Source: Natronospirillum operosum (GTDB lineage: Bacteria; Pseudomonadota; Gammaproteobacteria; Pseudomonadales; Natronospirillaceae). Taken from it: a stretch of 64,000 nucleotides of DNA. Positions 1-8,371 of this stretch are shown one piece after another. The stretch covers positions 30,535-94,534 of the forward strand of contig NZ_SRMF01000012.1 of the NCBI RefSeq assembly GCF_004768465.1, in the 5' to 3' direction. Position 1 is the stretch's first letter, and each line of letters starts with the position of its first letter. The notes under the pieces are model-generated. The model saw only the letters and a list, made by a program, of their open reading frames with translations. It did no database searches and was not told where the DNA came from. The position numbers and the translations under genes are program-made.

Positions 1-14
1 ACCGTTGGCGGCCG

Positions 15-749
15 TCAGGTCTGCAGTGCCCTGGCGGCTGATCTGCAGTCGGCGGCCAGCAGCGCAGCGGTCAGCTGGTTGGGTATGGACAGCATCGGCC
101 AGTGCCCACCCTCCAGCAGAATGTGCTGCCAGTTCCGCTCGGACTCCGGTTGCGCCAGCCAGTCCCTGATGACAGTCGGTGCCTGGCGACCCACATAGGT
201 GGCTGACAGGCCTGCCAGCGACCCCTGAAGGCGGGCAGGGTCGGTGACCGTTCTGCCGGGGTGGTCTACAAAGCGTTGCTCGAGTGCCGCCCGATCAGCT
301 TCTGTCAGCCGTGTTTCATAGGCCAGAACGTCCTGACTCGGAGCCGGCCAGAGACCCTGATTGCCATCGATCTGCCGCTGCACGGCCTCCACGTCGAGGC
401 CCGCCAGTTCCAGCAGAGAGCAGCCGTCTTCCGGTACATAGGCTTCCAGAAAGACGGTATGACAAACCTGTTCGGGCAACCGTTGGGCAACTTGCCCCAC
501 GACCAGCCCCGAATAGTTGTGACCCACCAGTATCACCTCCCTGAGGTTGGATACTGTCAGAAAATCGGCCACATACTGGACATGGTTCTCGAGGCTGATC
601 TGGTAATGGAGCAGTGGCGGTGACTCCAGGCCCGGCAGGGTCATCGCATGGACAACCTGCCCTCTGGCCCGCAACCGCTGCTCGATCCCGGCCCAGATCC
701 ACTCATCCATCCAGGCACCCGGAACCAGTATAAAGGTACGTCGATTCAT
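15..749 (-). CDS. Alpha/beta-hydrolase fold protein with altered nucleophile elbow
   Basis: This 244-residue protein has the plant-esterase-like alpha/beta-hydrolase layout: an N-terminal strand FILVPGAW with the oxyanion region, a nucleophile elbow near residues 76-81 (GHNYSG) and a late histidine in EGGHWPM near residue 216. The elbow should read G-x-S-x-G; here the nucleophile position is Asn78, so classic serine esterase activity is doubtful. The start was placed at the ATG preceded by AAGGAG; upstream in-frame codons lack a ribosome site. It lies 96 bp downstream of an AraC regulator on the same strand and may be its target. The substrate is unknown. Confidence 0.8.
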   Translation of the reverse strand: MNRRTFILVPGAWMDEWIWAGIEQRLRARGQVVHAMTLPGLESPPLLHYQISLENHVQYVADFLTVSNLREVILVGHNYSGLVVGQVAQRLPEQVCHTVFLEAYVPEDGCSLLELAGLDVEAVQRQIDGNQGLWPAPSQDVLAYETRLTEADRAALEQRFVDHPGRTVTDPARLQGSLAGLSATYVGRQAPTVIRDWLAQPESERNWQHILLEGGHWPMLSIPNQLTAALLAADCRSAARALQT

Positions 750-845
750 AATATCTGACTTCTCCTTGGGCCGCTTTCCCTGGCGGGTCACCGCATGATA
801 AACCCGGCGCCTCGGCTGCAATTGTACAAATCCGACAATGACGCC

Positions 846-1616
846 TTAGCCGTACAACACTGCAAATTCCCCGGGACTGAAACCTGAAAAGGACCTGAAC
901 TCGCGATTGAAATGCGACTGATCGTAGTAGCCGGCAGTCATTGCCAACTCCGTCATCGACGCCACCTGTGGCAACAGATCCACTGCATTCCCGAAGCGGA
1001 CAATGCGCGCATACAGCTTGGGCAGAAAGCCGGTGTGCTGGCGGAATACCCGTTCGAACTGTCTCACCGACAAGCCATAACGGACGCTCAGTTCCGCCAG
1101 CGTGACATTGCCATGCCGAGCCCTGATGTACCTTTCGGCGTCAGCGGCCAGCGCATGCCCGGGCCTGAGGCCAATCAGTCGCTGCTCGAAATGACGGCGC
1201 AGCAGACCTACGCGCTGGCAGGTGCTCGTCGTCTGCGACAGCCTATCCAGCAGCTCATTCAGGTTGGTCCAGGGCAGGTCGGACAGTTCCAGAATATGTT
1301 CACTGAGTTCACCGGCCGGCATCCTGAACAGCAACGGCACCGCCTGCGGGTACAGCCCCACGCCAATCATTTCATTACACTGTGGGGTCGATGTGAACCG
1401 ATCCGGCTGCCGGGTCTGGCCCTGCAAGCCGGAGAACACGACGTCGGTTGAACCGGGCCGGGTCTGAAAGGCGAAGACGATCTTGGTCATGACATCCGCA
1501 ATGGAGTAATAGACCCCATCACCAACACCCGGATACGGCTGCTGCTGGCTGACCGACCAGAAACCATCGACAAACCCTGCCAGCAGCGGCCCGGGTTCAT
1601 ACACCGCTTCTTCCAT
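846..1616 (-). CDS. AraC-family transcriptional regulator (DUF6597-type sensor domain)
   Basis: This is a 256-residue regulator. The N-terminal part (about 1-140) resembles the DUF6597 domain common in short AraC proteins. The C-terminal part (about 155-256) has both AraC helix-turn-helices, the second ending in AMTAGYYDQSHFNREF and FSGFSPGEF, which is the family signature. A GGAGG sits 7-8 bases before the ATG. It is followed by the alpha/beta hydrolase on the same strand. A related regulator is encoded at 6508-7317, suggesting paralogues. The inducer cannot be told from the sequence. Confidence 0.9.
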   Translation of the reverse strand: MEEAVYEPGPLLAGFVDGFWSVSQQQPYPGVGDGVYYSIADVMTKIVFAFQTRPGSTDVVFSGLQGQTRQPDRFTSTPQCNEMIGVGLYPQAVPLLFRMPAGELSEHILELSDLPWTNLNELLDRLSQTTSTCQRVGLLRRHFEQRLIGLRPGHALAADAERYIRARHGNVTLAELSVRYGLSVRQFERVFRQHTGFLPKLYARIVRFGNAVDLLPQVASMTELAMTAGYYDQSHFNREFRSFSGFSPGEFAVLYG

Positions 1617-1716
1617 ATTCAGTCCTCCCTCCCCAGACAGCCGATCAGATTAACCGACCCGGTCGATTCGAACTTGTAAAAAATGGACGTCCTGAGCCAT
1701 AGCACCCGCAACGTCG

Positions 1717-1761
1717 TCACACCTGAGGCTGACTGAGTATAATCGGCCTGTTGTTCATCAT
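1717..1761 (-). other. Possible 14-codon leader ORF with strong ribosome binding site
   Basis: On the minus strand, AGGAAGGAGATCGT directly precedes ATG-ATG and an open frame of 14 codons (MMNNRPIILSQPQV) ending in TGA. It lies in the 230-bp gap between the MFS gene and the AraC gene. It may be a leader peptide, or the surviving start of a decayed gene. Nothing beyond the ribosome site supports translation. Confidence 0.25.
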
Positions 1762-1846
1762 ACGATCTCCTTCCTGTACCTGAATGTACGGGCATGTAAA
1801 TGATCGAATAAGCCGAGCCGGTATCGACATCAGATCGCCATACCGG

Positions 1847-3265
1847 TCAGGCGTCCGCCTCGGCTCGATGCAGCCAGGAATGAAAGCGAGCCCAGATCAG
1901 GGCAACACAGCCCACCAGCGCCATCGCGGCGAGGGCCAGCACACCGCTGTGCAGTCCGGCCACGCCACCACCACTGAGAGTCCAGGCCAATGCGGCCACT
2001 GCCGGCCCGACAATGGAACCCAGGGTTCTGGCTACACTGGCCAGCCCGCTGGCCGTGCCCATTCTGTCGCCGGGTGCAGCAGCCATCAGGGTGGCCATCA
2101 CCGGCGCGTTGAATATGGCCATGCTGCCCCCGACCAGTGCCGTGCGAGCAGTAAGCCCCGCGACAGAGGCCTGGGCATCCAGCTGCAACAGGGTCAGCAG
2201 GCCCAGAACAGTCAGTCCGGCACCCAGAGAGGCAATATTGAGCGCTCCATAGCGGTCTGCCAGGATGCCGGCGAGCGGTGACATCAGGGCCCCGGCAATG
2301 ACAAAACCCAACACGGCAAGACTCAATGTCTGTGACCCCCTGCCCATGACCTCAACCACGAAGAAAGGCAGCGTGAAGCTGATCAGACCGATCAGCGCCG
2401 CTATCAGCAAAAGCGACAGCGCAGGCAGCCCGAAGCCGGGATGTCGGACCAGGGTCAACAGAGTCCTGGATGCTGCAAGTCGGCTCCACCAGAACAGAAT
2501 GGCCACACCGACCGTGACCAGGCTTGCGGCCAGCAGGCGTTGCTGCGCAGCCACTTCAAAGGCCATCAGCACAGCAGACAGTGCTGCCCCGATCAGCAGG
2601 GTTTCCCACAGCATGGGTTGATCCGGCCATGGCAAGCGCTGCCGCAGCGTCAAGTCTCCCGCTTTCCGGGGCAGCACGCGGTAACCCAGCCACAGCACCA
2701 GAACCAATAATGGCAGCTTGACGAGAAAAACCATGCGCCACCCCAGATGATCGGCCACCCAGCCGCCCAGAGGCGCCAATGCCACACTGCCCAGCATCAT
2801 GATGGTGGCCACCATGCTGATGGCACGCCCGCGCTGGGCCCTCTTCACGGTGAGCGACACCACCGGCATATAGACTGCCAGATACAATGCCGAAGCCAGA
2901 CCCAGCATTACCCGGCTGACCATCAAGGCAGCATAGCTGGGAGCCGCTGCCCCCAGTATGCTGGCGACAGCCACCAGTGCCAGCGCCAGCAGGAACACCA
3001 GACGGATATCGGCACCATCAGCCCAGCGCCCGGCCGGAATTGCCAGTGCCACCATGGGCAGGCTGTAGGCCAACAGTACCCAGGCCGTTGTCTCGGGGGC
3101 GACGGCAAAATCCGTGCTGATCAGCGGCAATGCAAAAGCGGCCATCGTCATTTCACTGGCGATGATCAGGGTGGCCAGAGCCAGAACGATCACCGCGCTC
3201 CATTGGGTATTCCGGTCCTCTGCCGAGTCAGGTATCAGCGCTGGCAGTTGTTCCCTTGCGGTCAT
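1847..3265 (-). CDS. MFS drug efflux transporter, DHA2/14-helix type
   Basis: This 472-residue polytopic inner-membrane protein has many hydrophobic segments. It carries major facilitator signatures: the loop after helix 2 GRWADGADIRLVF, and helix-rich blocks at LPLISTDFAVAPETTAWVLL and GILADRYG. Length and the SmvA/QacA-like N-terminus fit proton-driven efflux of cationic or redox-active drugs. It starts 51 bp after the FMN reductase gene on the same strand, with GAAGGAG before the ATG, so both are probably transcribed from the SoxR-controlled promoter near 3926-3956. That fits known direct SoxR control of efflux pumps in non-enteric bacteria. Confidence 0.88.
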   Translation of the reverse strand: MTAREQLPALIPDSAEDRNTQWSAVIVLALATLIIASEMTMAAFALPLISTDFAVAPETTAWVLLAYSLPMVALAIPAGRWADGADIRLVFLLALALVAVASILGAAAPSYAALMVSRVMLGLASALYLAVYMPVVSLTVKRAQRGRAISMVATIMMLGSVALAPLGGWVADHLGWRMVFLVKLPLLVLVLWLGYRVLPRKAGDLTLRQRLPWPDQPMLWETLLIGAALSAVLMAFEVAAQQRLLAASLVTVGVAILFWWSRLAASRTLLTLVRHPGFGLPALSLLLIAALIGLISFTLPFFVVEVMGRGSQTLSLAVLGFVIAGALMSPLAGILADRYGALNIASLGAGLTVLGLLTLLQLDAQASVAGLTARTALVGGSMAIFNAPVMATLMAAAPGDRMGTASGLASVARTLGSIVGPAVAALAWTLSGGGVAGLHSGVLALAAMALVGCVALIWARFHSWLHRAEADA

Positions 3266-3316
3266 CTGTCTTCTCCTTCTGTAGCTCGGACAGGGGGCCG
3301 GTTATCGACCACCGGA

Positions 3317-3880
3317 TCAGGCCACCTGCGAGTAGGGTGTTTCATTGCCCGCCAGGCGGGAGGCAGTTGCCCACCAGGCCAACTGTGCGAAGACCCGACC
3401 GAGCGCCTGGGTCGGGCCTTCGGGCTCAATCAGGGCTCCATTGGCATCGAACAGGTCCCAGACATTGGGCAGCGCCACTGCATCACGGACCGTGATCGCA
3501 TGCAGTTCGGAAAATACCGGACGCAACTGCTCGACAGCACGTATGCCCCCGGAGCGGGCGCCATAGCTGACGAAGCCCACCGGCTTTGCCTGCCATTCAT
3601 AGTAGCCGTAGTCGATCAGTTGCTTGAGGACGGCGGGAAAACTGTGGTTGTACTCAGGCACCACCACCAGAAAGGCATCAGCCACCCGGAGGTGCTGGCA
3701 CAGGGCCTCTGATTCCTCAGCCATGCTGGCTGGCAGATCGAATTCCAGCGGATCGATCAGAGACCAGGTCAGATCAGAGCGTTTATCCAGCTCCTGGCCG
3801 ACCCAGCCCGCCACTGAGCTTCCGAGACGCCCTTCACGGGCACTGCCGATGATGACGCCGATATGGGTTGTCGAGTTCAT
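3317..3880 (-). CDS. NAD(P)H-dependent FMN reductase family protein
   Basis: This 187-residue flavodoxin-like reductase shows the FMN phosphate loop IGSAREGRLGSSVAGWV at residues 11-27, and the conserved VPEYNHSFPAVLKQLIDY and KPVGFVSYGARSGG blocks at about 75-115. Such proteins reduce flavins, quinones or azo dyes using NAD(P)H. It is divergent from soxR, and its promoter contains a SoxR-type palindrome between -35 and -10. It is likely the first gene of a SoxR-induced reductase-efflux operon against redox-cycling compounds. Confidence 0.9.
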   Translation of the reverse strand: MNSTTHIGVIIGSAREGRLGSSVAGWVGQELDKRSDLTWSLIDPLEFDLPASMAEESEALCQHLRVADAFLVVVPEYNHSFPAVLKQLIDYGYYEWQAKPVGFVSYGARSGGIRAVEQLRPVFSELHAITVRDAVALPNVWDLFDANGALIEPEGPTQALGRVFAQLAWWATASRLAGNETPYSQVA

Positions 3881-3925
3881 GTCAGACTCCCTGCGTTCTT
3901 TACGCGTTTTGTTGATTTCACCGGC

Positions 3926-3956
3926 AGTCTAATTGTTAAAGTTAACTTTAAATCAA
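3926..3956 (-). promoter_or_regulatory. SoxR-type promoter and operator for the FMN reductase-MFS operon
   Basis: Read on the minus strand there is a -35 TTGATT (3956-3951), a 19-nt spacer, and a -10 TAGACT (3931-3926). The spacer contains the perfect palindrome TTAAAGTTAACTTTAA (3936-3951 on the plus strand). An over-long 19-bp spacer with a central dyad is the hallmark of MerR-family activated promoters, and the core matches the AAGTTAACTT centre of the known enterobacterial SoxR box. SoxR itself is encoded divergently from 4050. Confidence 0.85.
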
Positions 3957-4049
3957 GGGTCAATTGCTGCTACTATTGTAAAGATTGCAAACAGCTGACT
4001 GCCGCCATACGGCGAGGCAGCTTCACGTCAAACCAGGCAGGAGATCGAC

Positions 4050-4532
4050 ATGTCCAGCCAGAATGTCAGCGTCAAGGGAAAGGTACTGACCGTGGGCCAG
4101 GTGGCCAAAAGAACCGGGGTGGCTGCCTCAGCGCTGCGCTTTTACGAATCCAGGGGTCTGATCAGCAGCTGGCGCAATGATGGCGGGCAACGACGCTATT
4201 CGCGCGAAGTGCTGCGCCGTGTCTCCATCATCAAGACGGCCCAGCGTCTGGGTATCAAGCTGTCGGATATCGCGGACGCTCTGGCCACCCTGCCCAGAAG
4301 CCGTACGCCGACGCCATCGGACTGGCAGCAGTTGTCCCGGCACTGGCAGCAGCATCTGGACCGGCGCATTGAGAAGCTTACCCTGCTGCGGGACGAACTG
4401 GATGGCTGTATTGGCTGTGGGTGCCTGTCCCTCGAGGTCTGCCCGCTGCAGAACCCGGACGACGTCGCCGCCGACGCCGGGCCGGGTCCGATCATGTTCA
4501 GCGATGACTGGGATGAGGAACAGGCTGAGTGA
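4050..4532 (+). CDS. soxR: Redox-sensitive transcriptional activator SoxR
   Basis: This is a 160-residue MerR-family regulator. The winged helix-turn-helix spans about residues 13-80 (LTVGQVAKRTGVAASALRFY, GGQRRYSREVLRR), followed by a coiled dimerisation helix. The [2Fe-2S] cluster motif C-x2-C-x-C-x5-C is intact at Cys120, 123, 125 and 131. Oxidation of this cluster by redox-cycling agents activates SoxR in characterised species. The gene is divergent from the FMN reductase and shares the operator region. No soxS is adjacent, which fits the non-enteric pattern where SoxR acts directly on target genes. Its 3' end overlaps the convergent gene 4498-5079 by 35 bp. Confidence 0.95.
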   Translation: MSSQNVSVKGKVLTVGQVAKRTGVAASALRFYESRGLISSWRNDGGQRRYSREVLRRVSIIKTAQRLGIKLSDIADALATLPRSRTPTPSDWQQLSRHWQQHLDRRIEKLTLLRDELDGCIGCGCLSLEVCPLQNPDDVAADAGPGPIMFSDDWDEEQAE

Positions 4533-5079
4533 GGTGAGTGCTCTGATAGGCCGCCTGCAAGGCCCGCAGACCCGGCGCCAGCGACTCCACAAACAGGCCC
4601 CGAGTCATGCTGTCCGCACCCCCGCGTGAAAGCTTGTGCGGTATCGTTGCAAAATCGAAGTCAGTGCCCGTCAGGCCGAGATACAGCCCGTCACGCATGG
4701 GTTTGAAGGAGGCGAAAATCCTGCCCCTGGGCGTATACAGCGGTACATAGCCCTTGCAGGGGTTGATATCAAACTGCTGTGCGACACGGAAGCGCTCCAT
4801 CAGGGTGTTCCACAGCGCATACTGGTCAGGGTAGCGGTCAAACAGGCTTGTGATCAGTTGCTCCGGGTTGTCATAGAGCGGCTGGCCAGCCCAGCGGTCG
4901 GCGACCAGACGCGCCTGGATATGGCCCAGGCCCTGCTCTTTCAGCCATGCCACTATCGCTTTCTGCTCCGTCAAACCCTGCGCGCTCACCGCGCGCAACC
5001 ACTCATCCAGCGTCTTGCCGGTTTTCGTTTTCAGATTGGCGGCAATGGCTTCGCCCATCGCCTTGGGTCCAAGTGCCAT
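4498..5079 (-). CDS. DUF4287/DUF5655 domain protein
   Basis: This is a 193-residue protein. Its N-terminal part, containing NLKTKTGKTLDEWL and KAIVAWLKEQGLGHIQA, matches the DUF4287 type. The C-terminal half (about 80-180, FASFKPMRDGLYLGLTG) resembles DUF5655, a small fold of unknown role. A GGAAGGA lies 5-6 bases before the ATG, so this start is preferred even though it lies inside the end of the AraC gene upstream: the two frames overlap by 77 nt. The last 35 bp overlap soxR convergently. Function unknown. Confidence 0.8.
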   Translation of the reverse strand: MALGPKAMGEAIAANLKTKTGKTLDEWLRAVSAQGLTEQKAIVAWLKEQGLGHIQARLVADRWAGQPLYDNPEQLITSLFDRYPDQYALWNTLMERFRVAQQFDINPCKGYVPLYTPRGRIFASFKPMRDGLYLGLTGTDFDFATIPHKLSRGGADSMTRGLFVESLAPGLRALQAAYQSTHLTQPVPHPSHR

Positions 5080-5773
5080 GATGATCCTTCCTGTCGGTGT
5101 TTGCCAAAGACACCCTTATTGTCTGCAGGTCCTGCCCGCAGCGATAGAACGTTGCCGACACATTTCTCCATTCACTGGGGGTGCACCCGGTGTGCTTGCG
5201 ACATTCGCGGATATAGTGCGACTGATCGGCATAGTCACCGGTCGGCACATGCTCTGACGCGGCCAGATCCCGGGCCAGCTGACGGGCCAGCCGCAACTGC
5301 CTGCTGACGGCGCCCGGTGTCTGCCCGGCGTAACGCCTGCACAGGCGCTCCGCCTGGCGCTCCTGGCCGCTGTCGCCGGGCCTGAATCGCTGCCGGACCA
5401 GCAAGGACCACAGTTCGGTGAACTGATATTCATCATGGGTCATGGTGACTGCAGCGCGCAGATCCTCCAGCAGCGCCAACCAGGCCGACGGTGAACTGTC
5501 CTGAAAGACGGCCAGCAACGACAGCTCAGCGGGCGAAAAACTGCGGTTCAGGAAATAGCGCGGATGGCCGAGCAAGGCCTTGATAAAGGCTGGTGCAGCA
5601 AACAGTACCGACACAGATCCTTCCGGCTGCAGACAGTGCACCCGGCTGTGCGGCCCGAACAGCCGCACCGTTCCCGCTGCCCTCACGAGCGTGGCAAAGG
5701 GCGTGGGCAACAGCGCCAGCGGACCCGACCCGTGGGTCACCAGGCGCGCAGCAAAATGATTTCTATCCGACAT
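5003..5773 (-). CDS. AraC-family transcriptional regulator, divergent
   Basis: This 256-residue protein carries a recognisable C-terminal AraC helix-turn-helix (about 165-205, DYADQSHYIRECRKHTGCTPSEW). The first helix-turn-helix is poorly conserved and the N-terminal domain is not one I recognise. About 50 low-complexity residues follow the usual end of the fold, and that tail is encoded inside the start of the next gene (77-nt overlap in another frame). It starts 12 bp after the NAD(P)-binding protein gene and is probably co-transcribed with it. Signal and targets unknown. Confidence 0.75.
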   Translation of the reverse strand: MSDRNHFAARLVTHGSGPLALLPTPFATLVRAAGTVRLFGPHSRVHCLQPEGSVSVLFAAPAFIKALLGHPRYFLNRSFSPAELSLLAVFQDSSPSAWLALLEDLRAAVTMTHDEYQFTELWSLLVRQRFRPGDSGQERQAERLCRRYAGQTPGAVSRQLRLARQLARDLAASEHVPTGDYADQSHYIRECRKHTGCTPSEWRNVSATFYRCGQDLQTIRVSLANTDRKDHHGTWTQGDGRSHCRQSENENRQDAG

Positions 5774-5785
5774 GAGCCTGAGTCA

Positions 5786-6406
5786 TCAGTAGGTAATTCC
5801 CGGTGCCCGGTGCAGGTATTCATTGCTCGTCAATTGCTCCAGTATGAACCAGGCCACGTCCGCCCGCGAGATTTTCAGTGCCAGACCGGTCTCGTGCGGT
5901 CCGCTGACCCGCCTGAACGCGCGGGTCAGCGGGCCGTCGGCAAATGCGCCTGGCCGCACCAGGGTCCAGTCGAGTACGCTGGCCATCACGCAGGCCTCCT
6001 GTTGCTGATGGTCGGCGTAAGCGCGTCGCAACAACAGCCCGAACATGATGTATTTCCAGAAAAAATCGAGATGAACCCGACTGTCACCCGCACCCAGTGT
6101 CGACAGGCAGATCAGCCGACGAACATCATGCGCCACCATGGCCTGCACGATGTTGCGCGTTCCGGTGGACCGCACTGTGCCTCTGGCACCGGCACCCAGG
6201 GTACAGATCACGGCATCCGGCCGGTCAAAGGCACGCTCGACATCATCCGGGTCGAGCACATCGCCCGTGACCACCGTCAGCCCGCTTTGCGGCTCGAACG
6301 CGTCTGCAGATCGGACCAGTGCAGTGACCTGAAAGTCGCGCGCCAGGGCCTGACGCACCACTTCTCTGCCAATGGTTCCCGTGGCGCCAAAGATCAACAG
6401 TTTCAT
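5786..6406 (-). CDS. NAD(P)-binding Rossmann protein (atypical SDR, NmrA/SDR-a type)
   Basis: This 206-residue protein opens with the dinucleotide-binding loop KLLIFGATGTIGREVV (residues 2-17). It then has the VVTGDVLDPDDVERAF and DAVICTLGAG blocks that define the atypical short-chain dehydrogenase group, whose members act as reductases or redox sensors. The start is the ATG following GAGGTGAC; the upstream extension lacks a ribosome site. A hydrophobic stretch near residues 115-130 (FWKYIMFGLLLRRAY) may contact the membrane. It heads a likely operon with an AraC regulator and the DUF4287 gene. Confidence 0.85.
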   Translation of the reverse strand: MKLLIFGATGTIGREVVRQALARDFQVTALVRSADAFEPQSGLTVVTGDVLDPDDVERAFDRPDAVICTLGAGARGTVRSTGTRNIVQAMVAHDVRRLICLSTLGAGDSRVHLDFFWKYIMFGLLLRRAYADHQQQEACVMASVLDWTLVRPGAFADGPLTRAFRRVSGPHETGLALKISRADVAWFILEQLTSNEYLHRAPGITY

Positions 6407-6507
6407 GCTTGTCACCTCATTGTCACTTGCTGGTATTGAAGATGACAGCAACCGTATACGGGGGCCCGTAACGGCAATAGAACAAACCCGACATGACGCG
6501 GCGTCAG

Positions 6508-7317
6508 TCAGGGCAGTGCCAGGTCCAGATCATGACCACACAGCAGTTGAGCGGCAGAGTGCCTGCAATCGCCCGGCGTCAGGCCGCCGAATCGTCTGAA
6601 GTCACGAATGAAATGGGACTGGTCAGCATAGCCGCTGGCAAAGGCTATCTCGGTCAGAGGACGCTCGGTTTCACGCTGAATCACGTGCAGCGCCGACTGG
6701 AAACGAAGGATGCGGGCAAACAGCTTGGGTGGCACACCGACCTGCTGCCTGAACCGGCGCTGAAACTGCCGTTCCGACATCTGCAGGGTCTGCGTCAGTG
6801 CCATAACAGGCAGGCAACCCTGGCTCTGAACAAACATGCGGATGCTGCTTTCCACGGCACAGTCCCGGTCCGGCGACTGCCTCTGTTGTCGGGTCAGAAA
6901 ATGGGTCAGAAGCCCCATCACAGCCGCCGCAGTCGGTGCATTCAACAGTTGGTCGACCAGGCTCCCCGCCAGTGGCTCGAGGTCCCATATCTGATCAGTG
7001 CACTCCCGCGCATCCACTCCCAGCAGCATGGTCAGCCCGTGCGGAAAGAGATTGATGCCGAACAGCCGGTCCGCATTCTGCAGGTACAACCGACCCGGCC
7101 CAGTGGACTGCCCATAGACAAAAAGGTGAGGCAGCCTCTGCGGTGCCAGGGACGGCCGGGCATACGCCACCGCGCCGCGATGAAACATGATGCCGGGGCA
7201 GCCATCCGCCACTATGTTGTAATGCCTGGCTGACGATCCGGCCGGCACTTCCAGAGTCCAGAAGAACCGGACCAGATGCCGCAGTGCAGCCGGCGCTGTG
7301 TACTCCCGATAGTGCAT
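6508..7317 (-). CDS. AraC-family transcriptional regulator (DUF6597-type sensor domain)
   Basis: This 269-residue regulator is similar in layout to the one at 846-1616. The N-terminal DUF6597-like domain begins HYREYTAPAALRHLVRFFW. The C-terminal AraC DNA-binding domain (about 165-265) includes MALTQTLQMSERQFQRRFRQ and ASGYADQSHFIRDFRRF. The ATG at 7317 is preceded by GGAGGT with good spacing and is preferred over the upstream TTG. It is followed 101 bp later by the NAD(P)-binding protein gene on the same strand, a plausible target. Confidence 0.9.
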   Translation of the reverse strand: MHYREYTAPAALRHLVRFFWTLEVPAGSSARHYNIVADGCPGIMFHRGAVAYARPSLAPQRLPHLFVYGQSTGPGRLYLQNADRLFGINLFPHGLTMLLGVDARECTDQIWDLEPLAGSLVDQLLNAPTAAAVMGLLTHFLTRQQRQSPDRDCAVESSIRMFVQSQGCLPVMALTQTLQMSERQFQRRFRQQVGVPPKLFARILRFQSALHVIQRETERPLTEIAFASGYADQSHFIRDFRRFGGLTPGDCRHSAAQLLCGHDLDLALP

Positions 7318-7357
7318 GGGCCGCACCTCCAATCAGGGCCTCTGACCTGCCGGCAGG

Positions 7358-8170
7358 TCAGAAATCCGAAGCGAGATCCCGCTCCGGCTGAGCGCCGGCG
7401 GCACTGGCCTGGCCGCTGGGCCAGTCGCCCAGGCCGGGCAGTTTAAGGGCCGGTACACGGGGATTGACCCCCAGCACCAGCCCGAGCAGGTTCAGCTCGA
7501 AGCCTTCTGCCGGGCCGGCGAGAATGCCGGCAACACCGCCCAGCGAGAACTGGAAACCGGAACCACCCGGCAGGCTGCCTTGTACTGTCTGGCCCAGATA
7601 ATCCTTGCCGACGGCATGACTCGGCAATGCCACCTCGAGCCCCGGCGTTTCCCGAATGATCCAGGCCACAAAGGTGTTGCTGTTGGGGCCCGGCCAGGCC
7701 ACATAGCGGTCACTGAACGGATAGTCTTCCACCGCCTGCAGCAGGTCCGGTATCACCGCCTCTGCGGCATCCCCCCGCAGCTCTGCGATCAGGCGGGGCG
7801 CCGCACCATACCAGGCCCGGTCCGGCACATCGCGGCGGGCATTGACCACCGGCCGCCGCCAGCCGGTCACTTCATAGACGGTATAGTAGTCGGCATCGGA
7901 CTGTTTGACACTGATCCAGGTATGCAGCGCAAAGTAACCGCGCCAGTTGAAGGCACGGGCACCATAAACCTGCACCACGGCCTCCGGGGTCACTTCCGGT
8001 GCCGGCGCCAGCCCGGCGCTGTCACGGCTGGCCGTGCGCCAGTTCGAATCGTATTGATGGGCGCCGGACAGCGACACCGCCAGTGGCCCTGCCAGCAAGA
8101 GCAGCAGCAAAGCGACGACAACGACAGCCGACCATTTGATGAAGCGTACAATATTCTTCGCTATCGACAC
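7358..8170 (-). CDS. DUF3750 family membrane-anchored protein
   Basis: This 270-residue protein has one strong N-terminal membrane segment (about 13-33, SAVVVVALLLLLLAGPLAVS). The periplasmic domain carries DUF3750 hallmarks: VYGARAFNWRGYFALHTWISVK, then AWYGAAPRLIAELRG and YVAWPGPNSNTFVAWIIR. The start is a GTG preceded by GGAG. The family has no established function; the domain suggests a possible peptidase-like or amidase-like fold, but I see no safe catalytic assignment. It is divergent from the methyltransferase at 8372. Confidence 0.8.
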   Translation of the reverse strand: MSIAKNIVRFIKWSAVVVVALLLLLLAGPLAVSLSGAHQYDSNWRTASRDSAGLAPAPEVTPEAVVQVYGARAFNWRGYFALHTWISVKQSDADYYTVYEVTGWRRPVVNARRDVPDRAWYGAAPRLIAELRGDAAEAVIPDLLQAVEDYPFSDRYVAWPGPNSNTFVAWIIRETPGLEVALPSHAVGKDYLGQTVQGSLPGGSGFQFSLGGVAGILAGPAEGFELNLLGLVLGVNPRVPALKLPGLGDWPSGQASAAGAQPERDLASDF

Positions 8171-8371
8171 TGTTTTCGACTCCGCATTGTTCGGCCTCTA
8201 TCGACCTGCCGGATCGGGCGCAGCGAATATAGTGCACCCTGAGGTCGCAGGCCGCATCACGTAGTCTGTAAAGAAGGTTCAAGGGCGCCTGTTAAACGCT
8301 AATATCAAACCGTACATGCACTGCCATCCCTGTAATAGCAGGACAACAACGGAACAAGAAGTAGCCTTGCC

